Shown: in pieces, positions 7,601-13,425 of the stretch
How positions within the stretch are numbered: the stretch's first letter is position 1
Layout of the letters: every line of letters begins with the position of its first letter
From: an uncultured Eubacteriales bacterium
Lineage (GTDB): Bacteria > Bacillota_A > Clostridia > Saccharofermentanales > Saccharofermentanaceae
Direction: 5' to 3'
Assembly: GCA_900313405.1 (NCBI GenBank)
Contig: OMQY01000005.1
Location: 1 to 13,425, forward strand
Length of the DNA stretch: 13,425 nt
The notes under the pieces: generated by a model
What the model was told of the DNA's origin: nothing
Seen by the model: only the letters and a program-made list of their open reading frames with translations
Databases searched by the model: none
Program-made: the position numbers and the translations under genes

Positions 7601-7973
7601 CGATAACACCCGCAAAGTAAGGACTGCGGCTGTTGCTGTCGGCAAGCTTCATCTTACCTGTAACGTCTACCGCCGTAGTAAGGAAGCCCTCGATCATTCC
7701 GTCGATCTCTTTGCGGCCGAACTTAACTTCATTGATGGTATGTCGAAGTTCAGGCTCATAAGGCGGCATCATGCCGGGCTCATACTCAGGGATCCTTGGG
7801 TGAGCAAATACTGAGAAGAAGAATCCTCTCTCCTCTTTGTCTATCGTGATATCTGCCTGTCTGGTCTCTCTCTTACCGAAGAGACGACCGTCGATATAGA
7901 AAGCGTCTGTTAACGTCTGTGAAGGGAAATACTTCGCTGTCAATGTACTTGCCAGGCGTGTTAAGGTTGCCAT
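4614..7973 (-). CDS. Membrane protein with degenerate PP2C-like domain, long low-complexity linker and external LysM-like domain
   Basis: A 1119-residue protein. Residues 1-250 resemble a PP2C phosphatase: AFAVTIGNGLAFLYRDDTLFPLT matches the family's GDSRAYLYR...LT strand pair, and LSPDDCIILCNKEIYDAL matches DDxxLLCSDGLxDxL. However, the metal-binding DG of the first strand (here SVFAHP), the SDG (here CNK) and the final DN are all absent, so it is probably catalytically dead. Residues 270-885 are Ala/Glu/Pro-rich, then Tyr/Gly/Ser-rich, low-complexity sequence. A basic patch (about 885-915) precedes one membrane helix (917-938). An acidic Thr/Pro/Glu linker leads to SWWDLFNKVYDI and PYVQKLIDYNNYY...PTAGDQFVLP, LysM-like, and a Gly/Ala/Thr tail. 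The ATG at 7973 is chosen over one at 8000 because CGGAGGA (7981-7987) sits correctly before it. The layout is cytoplasmic N-terminus, external C-terminus. No function is known to me; a wall-sensing or scaffold role is inference. Confidence 0.85.
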   Translation of the reverse strand: MATLTRLASTLTAKYFPSQTLTDAFYIDGRLFGKRETRQADITIDKEERGFFFSVFAHPRIPEYEPGMMPPYEPELRHTINEVKFGRKEIDGMIEGFLTTAVDVTGKMKLADSNSRSPYFAGVIVRDAEAFAVTIGNGLAFLYRDDTLFPLTDAGVPMEPIDANGDRVGDFLYYCSSKTANALWSNFFTLSPDDCIILCNKEIYDALGQREILRILNDAEDQCDAAGVIITQASARMPNVPMQFSISFVESVTSDEKRGLFGFRKKNKEEDTSDMSVKSTLEGGVVGAAASAAADAGFTGGLAMTDAEDVTGGASLVFGDNSKGPAAPVANQQASADKGIEIGGAASGSDADIQFPDAMAGSAPVEEISAEDMMKSLFGAGAAASTATAAAAAAQAEEVTMAASEPAAGGSPFVATFNPFDEVVPPAGEMKTVSETAFEIPQDSDDQATKPVERLDSDFLMSLQNNNSIKSDGIIEAAIREMSGQTETTEPVAEETTVIPEPAAAEEVKEPEIPAMSDNGELVFTEASVSTEFGGMETPSAEEAFNPYSVGSGEEMQNAAPLVFGDDGTAPAPDFGNAENAGEDVPEYLFTAEKPVLTEDDKLPVDFPKEEPVPAAEAPAEEPAVAAAAAASEFTLPFANAVETIPEEKPVAPAENDIPDMPLYNANSFDTPVAAVSSEQPVNSNPQDVYTYGQYRENENMADDSSYQSFGSEGNNYSDFTNSGTDGYGYHNDGIDYGTASGASAPTGGEEQLSFGSEPYGADAGNTAYQSGTDAYGASGYDASGYESPYGAGDGYTDYSSNQESSYQEYGTQSYSDNNAAFGGASSDSGDDWINGILGLDGMDSGYGTSASAADTTAAPGMSASYAGAAAGTAARAAGTRPGGPGRTANGRRPASGNARPGHGKKRKIPKLNRNGYIFLAFVLVMLICFIILIAVIAKACSKDEEPAETEPTTTPVEIIETEPSQTEPAPTQPVSDGLDPIGVFYFSDNIGYKSWWDLFNKVYDIHLLTENDPYVQKLIDYNNYYCATQGIATTIPAGYKPTAGDQFVLPEAAVLEESFTLPTTDAAANPNGGGVSGSVEVVEGNSTGETASADPAATGETAATGETAPAADANAGAA
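4648..4713 (-). repeat. Degenerate repeat encoding TGETA units at the C-terminus of the PP2C-like protein
   Basis: Three copies of a short unit close to CAGTCTCACCTGTTGC (plus-strand reading, starting near 4649, 4667 and 4700) encode the repeated peptide T-G-E-T-A in the external tail. Copies differ at third codon positions, so the repeat is kept at protein level rather than being a fresh slippage product. Confidence 0.6.
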
Positions 7974-8005
7974 CAAACAATCCTCCGTATATATATTCAC
8001 TGTTA

Positions 8006-8032
8006 ATTATAGCACAACATATAATTTGACAA
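8006..8032 (-). promoter_or_regulatory. Extended -10 promoter of the PP2C-like gene
   Basis: On the minus strand a perfect TATAAT (8011-8006) is preceded directly by TGC, making an extended -10 element. TTGTCA (8032-8027) lies 15 bases upstream, shorter than ideal, which the extended -10 can offset. Transcription would start near 7999, leaving a leader of about 26 bases that contains the ribosome site at 7981-7987. Confidence 0.7.
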
Positions 8033-8073
8033 ATGTATTTTACAGATTTTTCAAACTTTTCGAGAAGTAATGC

Positions 8074-8106
8074 AAAGGGCCCCGGAGGCACCCCCCGAAG
8101 CCCTTT
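8074..8106 (-). terminator. Strong hairpin at the end of the DUF885 gene
   Basis: On minus-strand RNA, two 15-base arms starting AAAGGGC and ending GCCCUUU pair completely around a 3-base GUG loop, using three G-U pairs. On the plus strand those three become A-C mismatches, so the structure belongs to the minus strand. It begins 31 bases after the DUF885 stop. The following UUUGCAUUAC is only modestly U-rich, but position and stability fit an intrinsic terminator that also insulates the PP2C-like promoter. Confidence 0.68.
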
Positions 8107-8137
8107 GTTCATTGATCAGCAGAATACTCTGTCGCGA

Positions 8138-10141
8138 TCAGCCCTCAAGCAGATCATGAGCGTGCTCATAGATCTGATCGAATGTTCCTTCCTGAGCATC
8201 AAGATACGCCGTGTGTATCTCAAGATCGGTAGCATCAGGGAAATCCGCATGAAGCTGATTGATAACGTCGCATGTATTTATGAAGCCGAGACCGTACTTG
8301 GCATAGTAGCAAGGATCAGACAGCAACAGATTGTATACATATTCAAGTGCGCTCGGGCTGACAGTGTAACCCAGGATAGCACTGATATGATCGGAACACT
8401 CGTCAAGATCCCAGCCTTCAAGGTTGATGCCGATATCGAGAACAGTACCGAAGTACAGGTTCATCTCATCGTCAAGCTGTGTGAGTCTTCTTGCACCCTC
8501 ATCCGTACCGAAATACTTGTGTGAATACCCTTCGACATATGTTGCCCAGCCTTCGGAATAACCTATCGAATTGAAGATATACATATACTCGTGCTCATCG
8601 TGCTCTCTGTGATATACCGAATCGAACATGTGTCCGGGATATCCTTCGTGTGCACATGTGATACCGAATGTTCCGTCAACGCCGGAATTATTCGTGATGA
8701 TCATATTCGAGTCGTATGTATCAAGGTGATATCCGAGGAACGCCGCAGGCGAGAAGCTGTCCTCGAACTCCTCAGGAACATCCATAGTGAAGTAACTGTG
8801 CTCGTGAAGCGCCGGGAAATCATCCTGTATCTTCTCATAGAGATAATCCAGGTTAGCTCTCATATCCCCCATCGAATACGGCGGATCGATATATTCGTTG
8901 ATATCATAGTTGCCGCTCGTACTGATGGTCATGGTCTCAGTCATAAGGTCCTCAAAGGCCTGTGTTGCCCTGTCAAGGCATTCTTCAGGATCACTGAATT
9001 TATTGCTCTCGCGCCTGATGATAGATGCGTAGTAAGCATCGCCTCCGGGGTAGTCACTCAGACCGTGAGCTTCTGCATTATAAGACTTCAGTGCTCTCAT
9101 GCTCTCGGCACTGGCTTCCATGGCCGGGAAGAAGTGCTGCGTCATGGCATCATAATGCCTGTTGATGAGATCGAGCCTGTCACTATCGGCCAGTCCGCTT
9201 ATATTACTAAGCTTGTTGTTAAATGATTCATAGAGGAAACATGTGTCCGTCTGATCAACAAGATCATCAAATGTCTCCGCGATCGCTTCATATGTATCGG
9301 CAGACAGCGGCATACCGTATTCAGCCTTGTCAGCTTCAAACTGGCAGATCTCTGCCATATATCTCTCCGTATCGATAACGAGTTCGATATACTTCTCAGC
9401 ATCCTCGACGGTGTTTATCGGCAGTACTTCGAGAAGGAACAAAACATCACTCTGGAAGCTCGTCAGAGGATTAAGTGCCGACTCATAATAATCGAAAGCG
9501 GTGTACTGAAGGGCATAGAGAGACTCTTCGATATCGAAGAGTACCTTGTCGTAGAAGACTCTGTCCTGGAAGTCCAGATCCTCGTAATCGATCGAATAGA
9601 GCTTCTCTGCAACAAACTCGTAGAAGCCTGTCTCCTCGTTGTGATCATATTCCAAGTCACCCCAGCTTACATCATCAACCGTTATCCCGTAATCCTCGGG
9701 GTGTTCGAACAGGATGACGGCATCAAAGTAATTGTCTATCCCGTGAACGAGCATGTCATGCTCAACTTCTTCAAGAAGGTCGGACGCTTCCTGTCCCTTT
9801 ATGTCACCCGGCTCATGGGCAGGATGGACCTCATCATATGTCGGGATGTGATCGGGATAAGTCAGATCCGAAGAGATAGTTACCTGACCCGATCCGGGCG
9901 CTGTCGTAGGTGCAACCGTAACATCTGCGGAAGTAGCTGTCGTATCAGTCGTATCTGTCACATCCGTGTCTGTAGGATCCGTGGGCGCCTCAGTGGTCTC
10001 CGTAGGCTTGGATGCCGCAGACGGGAGCGGAGTTGCCGGACCGTCATGATCCCTGTTCTCACTTGTGGAGCATGCAGCGATCGATGCTGCCATACTAAGG
10101 CAGACAGCAGATGCCACTATCTTCTTGATCCTTTTGTTCAT
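8138..10141 (-). CDS. DUF885-family lipoprotein, putative zinc metallopeptidase
   Basis: A 667-residue exported lipoprotein. Residues 1-24 are a lipoprotein signal peptide with lipobox IAAC and Cys24. A Thr/Asp/Pro-rich linker (about 35-80, repeats of TDTTDTT type) carries the folded domain away from the membrane. The body matches DUF885 proteins: the helical region ends with the metal-site motif HEGYPGH at 498-504 and SEGWATYVEGY at 529-539, which correspond to HExxPGH and SEGWA of the family. These resemble zinc peptidase ligand sets, so a surface peptidase is a reasonable but unproven assignment. The start is the ATG at 10141, eight bases after AGGAGG (10150-10155). Reading frame continues upstream into the AMP-binding gene, but that part lacks family similarity. 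It follows the AMP-binding gene by 46 bases with no clear promoter between, so it is probably co-transcribed. A strong hairpin follows the stop. Confidence 0.9.
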   Translation of the reverse strand: MNKRIKKIVASAVCLSMAASIAACSTSENRDHDGPATPLPSAASKPTETTEAPTDPTDTDVTDTTDTTATSADVTVAPTTAPGSGQVTISSDLTYPDHIPTYDEVHPAHEPGDIKGQEASDLLEEVEHDMLVHGIDNYFDAVILFEHPEDYGITVDDVSWGDLEYDHNEETGFYEFVAEKLYSIDYEDLDFQDRVFYDKVLFDIEESLYALQYTAFDYYESALNPLTSFQSDVLFLLEVLPINTVEDAEKYIELVIDTERYMAEICQFEADKAEYGMPLSADTYEAIAETFDDLVDQTDTCFLYESFNNKLSNISGLADSDRLDLINRHYDAMTQHFFPAMEASAESMRALKSYNAEAHGLSDYPGGDAYYASIIRRESNKFSDPEECLDRATQAFEDLMTETMTISTSGNYDINEYIDPPYSMGDMRANLDYLYEKIQDDFPALHEHSYFTMDVPEEFEDSFSPAAFLGYHLDTYDSNMIITNNSGVDGTFGITCAHEGYPGHMFDSVYHREHDEHEYMYIFNSIGYSEGWATYVEGYSHKYFGTDEGARRLTQLDDEMNLYFGTVLDIGINLEGWDLDECSDHISAILGYTVSPSALEYVYNLLLSDPCYYAKYGLGFINTCDVINQLHADFPDATDLEIHTAYLDAQEGTFDQIYEHAHDLLEG

Positions 10142-10149
10142 AATATCTA

Positions 10150-10155
10150 CCTCCT
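10150..10155 (-). promoter_or_regulatory. Ribosome-binding site deciding the DUF885 lipoprotein start
   Basis: AGGAGG lies 8 bases before the ATG at 10141 and immediately precedes the signal-peptide coding sequence. It rules out the longer in-frame reading that would begin inside the AMP-binding gene. Confidence 0.85.
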
Positions 10156-10187
10156 GAAAATATCCACAGATACTATTATTGCACAAA

Positions 10188-11954
10188 TCATTCGTTTTTT
10201 TCAGTAATTTTAAGGCGATTTTCCGCCACGCTCCTGGCGATCTGCTCATAATCGGGGCTGCCATAGCTTCTTTTGGGTATATAGGCACGGAACTCGATCT
10301 GATCGGGACGCATGGGCGGAGGAAGCATAAGCGAACATTCCAGTTCAATGCTGCTCTTGATGTTACGCAGCCTGTCATTGTTAAACAGATAATCGGATAC
10401 AGGTACGACGACTGCGACGATGTCGCGGCTTCCGTCCTCGTTGTCGACAGGGACAACACAAACATCCGTCACACCATACACATTCTTTATCTCCGATTCG
10501 ATGAGCTGCGGATAGATCTGTGTTCCGAGCCTCTCGAATGTCCTTCCGGAATTACCGTCGAAATATATCATCCCACGTTCGTCTATATGTCCGATATCCC
10601 CTGTCATGATCCAGACTCTTCCGTCAGGTTGATGTCTGATCGTCCTGTTATCCGCGTCCTCATCATCGAGATACCCGTTTATCCTTGCGGGCGTGAGCAC
10701 ACAGATCTCGCCTTTACGACCTATCGGCATCTCTCCCATCGTATCCCGCTCACAGACCTTAACGGCAACACCCGGCAACGGGATCCCGAGAAGTCTTCCG
10801 TCATCGTCATTACTGTCTTTGTAGATACATACAGACATTGTCTCGGCAATACCGTATGTCTGATAGATCTTGGCAGACGATCCCCGCTCGGCCAGATAGG
10901 AACCGACTTTGTTAAGGCTTGCACCGCCGAAAAGGTCTCCGCCCGAGAGTATGGTCCTCAAAGACTGAAGAGCGGCATCCGTCACTCTGCTGTTCCCTAT
11001 AAACCCGCTTACGATACTCGGATAGCCCACGAATACATCAGGCTTGTAGAAGTTCAGCTCCGGCACGGGGAAGCCGCGGTCGTGTGCTGCACACAAGACC
11101 AGCGTATGTCCCGCCGCGAGCGGCATGTGTATACCGGTACAGAAACCGTATACGAATGCCTTCTCGACAAACGACATTACCCTTCTTCTGTTCTGTCCGC
11201 CCTCACGGCTGCCTATCATGAACAGTCCGAGAGAAGCCTCGCTGTTGACCGCCCGGTCTGATATGCATACCGTAGACTGGCTGTCGTGAACGGTTATACC
11301 GGTGAAGAACAGGAAAGATACCGAGTCAACATCTCGTTCCCGCTCGGAGATGATCTTTGTGTCCCGCTCTTCCTTCATCATCTTATCCCATGTGATCAAT
11401 CTGAAGCCGTCAGGCATTTGAGCCGGATCGTATCTGTACTTGTCCGAGGACATGAGCATCCTGACTCCGAGATTGATCTTATCCCAAAAGGTAAAATAGT
11501 CACCGACTCTTGTAAGGATAACGGTATCTATCCCGGTATCACGGATCATGCCGGATACGTTATTGAAAAGGTCTGCCGGCATGATCGCGAACCTGCAGCC
11601 GCACCTGACCATCTGTTCGGTAAATCCTTTTCGAGGAATACCGTGAAGCACCATACATGTTACGGCACCGATCTTATTGAGCGCATAGACTGAAACGATC
11701 GTTGATGGAACGCCGTTATCGCAAAGAGCGACCCTGTCTCCCTCCGATATCCCGATCGCCAGGAAAGAAGCGGCGGCGCGATTGATCTCTTCGAGAAGTC
11801 TCCTGTAGGAGAACATGACTTTACCGAACTCGAGAGCAGTCTCATCAGGTATCTCTGCCGCGACCGAAGCGATGGTCTGATAGAGCGACTTTGTCAGGTC
11901 GATATCGGTCCTCTGCTCGTTCTCTTTATAGTAACTTGTCCACCTGGTATCCAA
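10188..11954 (-). CDS. AMP-binding (acyl-CoA synthetase-like) protein with degenerate active site
   Basis: A 588-residue member of the adenylate-forming (ANL) superfamily, whose active members join ATP and a carboxylate to make an acyl-AMP. Family landmarks are clear: TALEFGKVMFSYRRL near 39-53, GDRVALCDNG near 72-81, SGGD at 337-340, YQTYGIAET at 364-372, WIMTGDIGHIDERG in the A7 region and GRTFERLGTQIYPQLIE in A8. Two catalytic elements are missing. The phosphate loop, normally SGTTGxPKG, reads FTGITVHDSQSTV (about 217-229) with no lysine and no Gly-rich turn. The C-terminal lysine, normally in GK, is Ser566 in YGSPDYEQI. The protein may therefore be an inactive or altered-function relative. 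It begins with TTG at 11954, supported by GGGAGG (11962-11967) seven bases upstream; no usable ATG exists in frame nearby. It is divergent from radA and likely leads an operon with the DUF885 lipoprotein. The substrate cannot be inferred. Confidence 0.87.
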   Translation of the reverse strand: MDTRWTSYYKENEQRTDIDLTKSLYQTIASVAAEIPDETALEFGKVMFSYRRLLEEINRAAASFLAIGISEGDRVALCDNGVPSTIVSVYALNKIGAVTCMVLHGIPRKGFTEQMVRCGCRFAIMPADLFNNVSGMIRDTGIDTVILTRVGDYFTFWDKINLGVRMLMSSDKYRYDPAQMPDGFRLITWDKMMKEERDTKIISERERDVDSVSFLFFTGITVHDSQSTVCISDRAVNSEASLGLFMIGSREGGQNRRRVMSFVEKAFVYGFCTGIHMPLAAGHTLVLCAAHDRGFPVPELNFYKPDVFVGYPSIVSGFIGNSRVTDAALQSLRTILSGGDLFGGASLNKVGSYLAERGSSAKIYQTYGIAETMSVCIYKDSNDDDGRLLGIPLPGVAVKVCERDTMGEMPIGRKGEICVLTPARINGYLDDEDADNRTIRHQPDGRVWIMTGDIGHIDERGMIYFDGNSGRTFERLGTQIYPQLIESEIKNVYGVTDVCVVPVDNEDGSRDIVAVVVPVSDYLFNNDRLRNIKSSIELECSLMLPPPMRPDQIEFRAYIPKRSYGSPDYEQIARSVAENRLKITEKNE

Positions 11955-11961
11955 TTATCTT

Positions 11962-11967
11962 CCTCCC
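11962..11967 (-). promoter_or_regulatory. Ribosome-binding site deciding a TTG start
   Basis: GGGAGG sits seven bases before the TTG at 11954. Upstream ATG codons on this strand (near 11989 and 11982) run into stop codons within a few triplets, so the TTG is the real start of the AMP-binding gene. Confidence 0.8.
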
Positions 11968-11991
11968 GTGGTCAGTTAGTCATTTGCCATT

Positions 11992-11997
11992 ATTATA
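11992..11997 (-). promoter_or_regulatory. Candidate -10 for the AMP-binding/DUF885 operon
   Basis: A perfect TATAAT on the minus strand lies 38 bases before the TTG start. No good -35 is found at 16-18 bases (CGTGAG at 17). It is 29 bases from the oppositely directed radA -10 candidate, so the two promoters would share a short divergent control region. Confidence 0.45.
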
Positions 11998-12023
11998 ATA
12001 CTCTACGATGACCGCTCACGAAA

Positions 12024-12032
12024 TGGTAAAAT
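12024..12032 (+). promoter_or_regulatory. Candidate extended -10 promoter of radA
   Basis: TGG followed by TAAAAT gives an extended -10 element on the plus strand, about 38 bases before the radA ATG. No clear -35 is seen. Transcription would begin near 12039, leaving a leader of about 30 bases that holds the GAGAGG ribosome site at 12056-12061. Confidence 0.45.
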
Positions 12033-12069
12033 AGCGACAAAAGAAACCGTTATCAGAGAGGCGATCACT

Positions 12070-13425
12070 ATGGCAAAGAAGAATATCACTTTTTTCTGCA
12101 AGGAATGCGGATACGAGACCAGCGGCTGGATGGGCCAGTGCCCCGGCTGCAAGGCATGGAACACATTGGTGGAATCAACAACGGTCACGGGCTCAGGCAA
12201 GGCCGGGACATCAGAGAAGAGCAATGTCCCCGCTTATACGGCAGGCAAATACTCATGGACATCATCTCAGGGTACTCTTCGTCTGTCCGAAGCCGTCAAA
12301 GAGGATTATGTTCGCATATCGACCGGAAGCGATGAGCTTGACAGACTCTTAGGCGGAGGACTTACCGCAGGATCAGTCACGCTGGTCGGAGGAGAACCCG
12401 GCATAGGTAAATCCACGCTGCTCTTAAGGCTGGCGTCGACATACAAAGGCGAGGGCGACGTGCTCTATGTATCCGGAGAAGAATCTCCTTCACAGATCGC
12501 GATGCGTGCCGAGAGGATGGGGATCAAAGACGACAGGATCGTGATATGCGCCCAGACTTCTTTCGAGACGATCGCGGACAAACTCGGGGAAGTAAAGCCC
12601 TGCCTCTGTATCATCGATTCGATACAGACCTTATATTCGGAAGCCGTCTCAGGCACCCCGGGAAGCGTGTCACAGGCACGCGAGGTCACGGCAGGTCTCA
12701 TAAGGATAGCCAAGAGCAATTCACTGCCGGTCATCCTTGTCGGGCATGTCACCAAAGAAGGTTCGATCGCGGGACCTAAGACGCTCGAGCATATGGTCGA
12801 TACCGTTCTGTATTTCGAGGGCGACAACACCGGAAGCTACAGGATACTCCGTTCGGTGAAGAACAGATTCGGCAGGAGCAGCGAACTGGCTTTCTTCGAG
12901 ATGCTCGGCAGCGGCCTCGAGCCCGTCGATTCATCCTCCGCCCTTCTGGTTGCCGGAAGACCTCTTGAAGCTCCCGGATCAGCGCTGACCTCAACGATAG
13001 AAGGCGCACGTGCTCTTACGATCGAGGTCCAGGCCCTCGCTGCCGACACATGCTACGGCACACCTCAACGAATGACTTACGGACCCGACCGTAACAGGGT
13101 CAGCATGCTCCTGGCAGTATGCGAGAATCAGTTCAAGCTGGGTCTGCCGGCAAAGGACTGCTTCATCAATGTAATAGGCGGACTCCGTATCACGGATCCG
13201 GCCTGTGATCTGGCAATAGCTGCGGCAGTCATATCATCTGTGCGCGGTATCCCCGTAAGATCGGGTACCATGATGCTCGGAGAGGTCGGATTATCGGGCG
13301 AGCTCAGACCGGTTTCCATGATCCGTCAGAGAGTCGCTGACTGCGCTCGTCTCGGTATCAAACATGTTATCGTTCCAAGCAGTTGCAGACAGGCCATTCT
13401 TACGGCCTCAGACGCATCTGAAAAG
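12070..13425 (+). CDS. radA: DNA repair/recombination ATPase RadA (Sms), partial at right edge
   Basis: The visible 452 codons run open to the right edge; full-length RadA is usually about 450-460 residues, so only the very end is missing. RadA is a RecA-like, DnaB-type ATPase that drives branch migration in homologous recombination and, in Firmicutes, helps in transformation and repair. The domain order is textbook. A four-cysteine zinc finger has C10, C13, C24 and C27. Walker A is GEPGIGKST at 108-116, with Walker B around CLCIIDSIQT. The RadA-specific KNRFG motif is near 264-268, and a Lon-protease-like C-terminal domain contains CFINVIGGLRITDPACDLA and GEVGLSGELRPV. The ATG at 12070 follows GAGAGG by eight bases and gives the canonical start just before the zinc finger. 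No odd residues or frameshifts were seen. In many Firmicutes radA lies near disA or clpC, but neither is visible here. Confidence 0.97.
   Translation, partial: MAKKNITFFCKECGYETSGWMGQCPGCKAWNTLVESTTVTGSGKAGTSEKSNVPAYTAGKYSWTSSQGTLRLSEAVKEDYVRISTGSDELDRLLGGGLTAGSVTLVGGEPGIGKSTLLLRLASTYKGEGDVLYVSGEESPSQIAMRAERMGIKDDRIVICAQTSFETIADKLGEVKPCLCIIDSIQTLYSEAVSGTPGSVSQAREVTAGLIRIAKSNSLPVILVGHVTKEGSIAGPKTLEHMVDTVLYFEGDNTGSYRILRSVKNRFGRSSELAFFEMLGSGLEPVDSSSALLVAGRPLEAPGSALTSTIEGARALTIEVQALAADTCYGTPQRMTYGPDRNRVSMLLAVCENQFKLGLPAKDCFINVIGGLRITDPACDLAIAAAVISSVRGIPVRSGTMMLGEVGLSGELRPVSMIRQRVADCARLGIKHVIVPSSCRQAILTASDASEK

Noticed and set aside
7974..8000. A start at 8000 for the PP2C-like protein.
   Set aside because: It would place the strong CGGAGGA ribosome site inside the gene; the ATG at 7973 has correct spacing and gives a sensible N-terminus.
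10142..10465. An N-terminal extension of about 108 residues for the DUF885 lipoprotein.
   Set aside because: It lies mostly inside the AMP-binding gene in another frame, has no family similarity, and would bury the signal peptide. The ATG at 10141 has AGGAGG at the right distance.
10179..11261. A plus-strand open frame of 360 codons opposite the AMP-binding gene.
   Set aside because: It is antisense to a gene with clear family motifs, and the translation shows no recognisable domain or ribosome site. It is a codon-bias shadow.

Overview
The window looks like chromosomal DNA from a low-to-mid GC Firmicute (Clostridia), most plausibly a gut- or rumen-type relative of the Ruminococcaceae/Saccharofermentans. 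This rests on strong AGGAGG-type ribosome sites, sigma-A-like promoters, Thr/Glu/Pro-rich linkers after lipobox and membrane segments, an AraC regulator of a form common in Clostridia, and a VanW-type membrane protein. The taxonomy is inference. There are no RNA genes, CRISPR arrays, insertion sequences or phage genes. Eight protein genes fill nearly the whole window.

Layout, left to right. (1) Positions 1-1073, minus strand: a VanW-domain membrane-anchored cell-wall protein cut by the left edge, with a good promoter in the 277-base intergenic region. (2) 1351-2802, plus strand: a cyclophilin-type prolyl isomerase lipoprotein followed 30 bases later by an AraC-family regulator. (3) 2796-4503, minus strand: a short GH32 fructosidase, then a short RluA-type pseudouridine synthase that meets the AraC gene tail to tail with a 7-base overlap. 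(4) 4614-7973, minus strand: a 1119-residue protein with an N-terminal degenerate PP2C-phosphatase-like domain, about 600 residues of low-complexity linker, one membrane segment and a LysM-like external domain. It has its own extended -10 promoter. (5) 8138-11954, minus strand: an AMP-binding (acyl-CoA synthetase-like) protein lacking key catalytic residues, then a DUF885 lipoprotein with HEGYPGH and SEGW motifs, probably one operon ending in a strong hairpin. (6) 12070-13425, plus strand: radA, the DNA-recombination ATPase, divergent from the AMP-binding gene and cut by the right edge.

Four of the eight products act at or outside the membrane (VanW-like protein, cyclophilin lipoprotein, PP2C/LysM-like protein, DUF885 lipoprotein). 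The region therefore leans toward cell-envelope function, but the genes do not form one obvious pathway. The most unusual item is the PP2C-like/disordered/membrane/LysM-like protein: it looks like a catalytically dead phosphatase fold used as a cytoplasmic binding module and linked through the membrane to the wall. The second is the AMP-binding protein, which appears to have lost both the phosphate-binding loop and the catalytic lysine. Two intergenic hairpins (4525-4552 and 8074-8106) pair fully only as minus-strand RNA, because G-U pairs replace A-C mismatches. That supports them as working RNA structures of the minus-strand genes.
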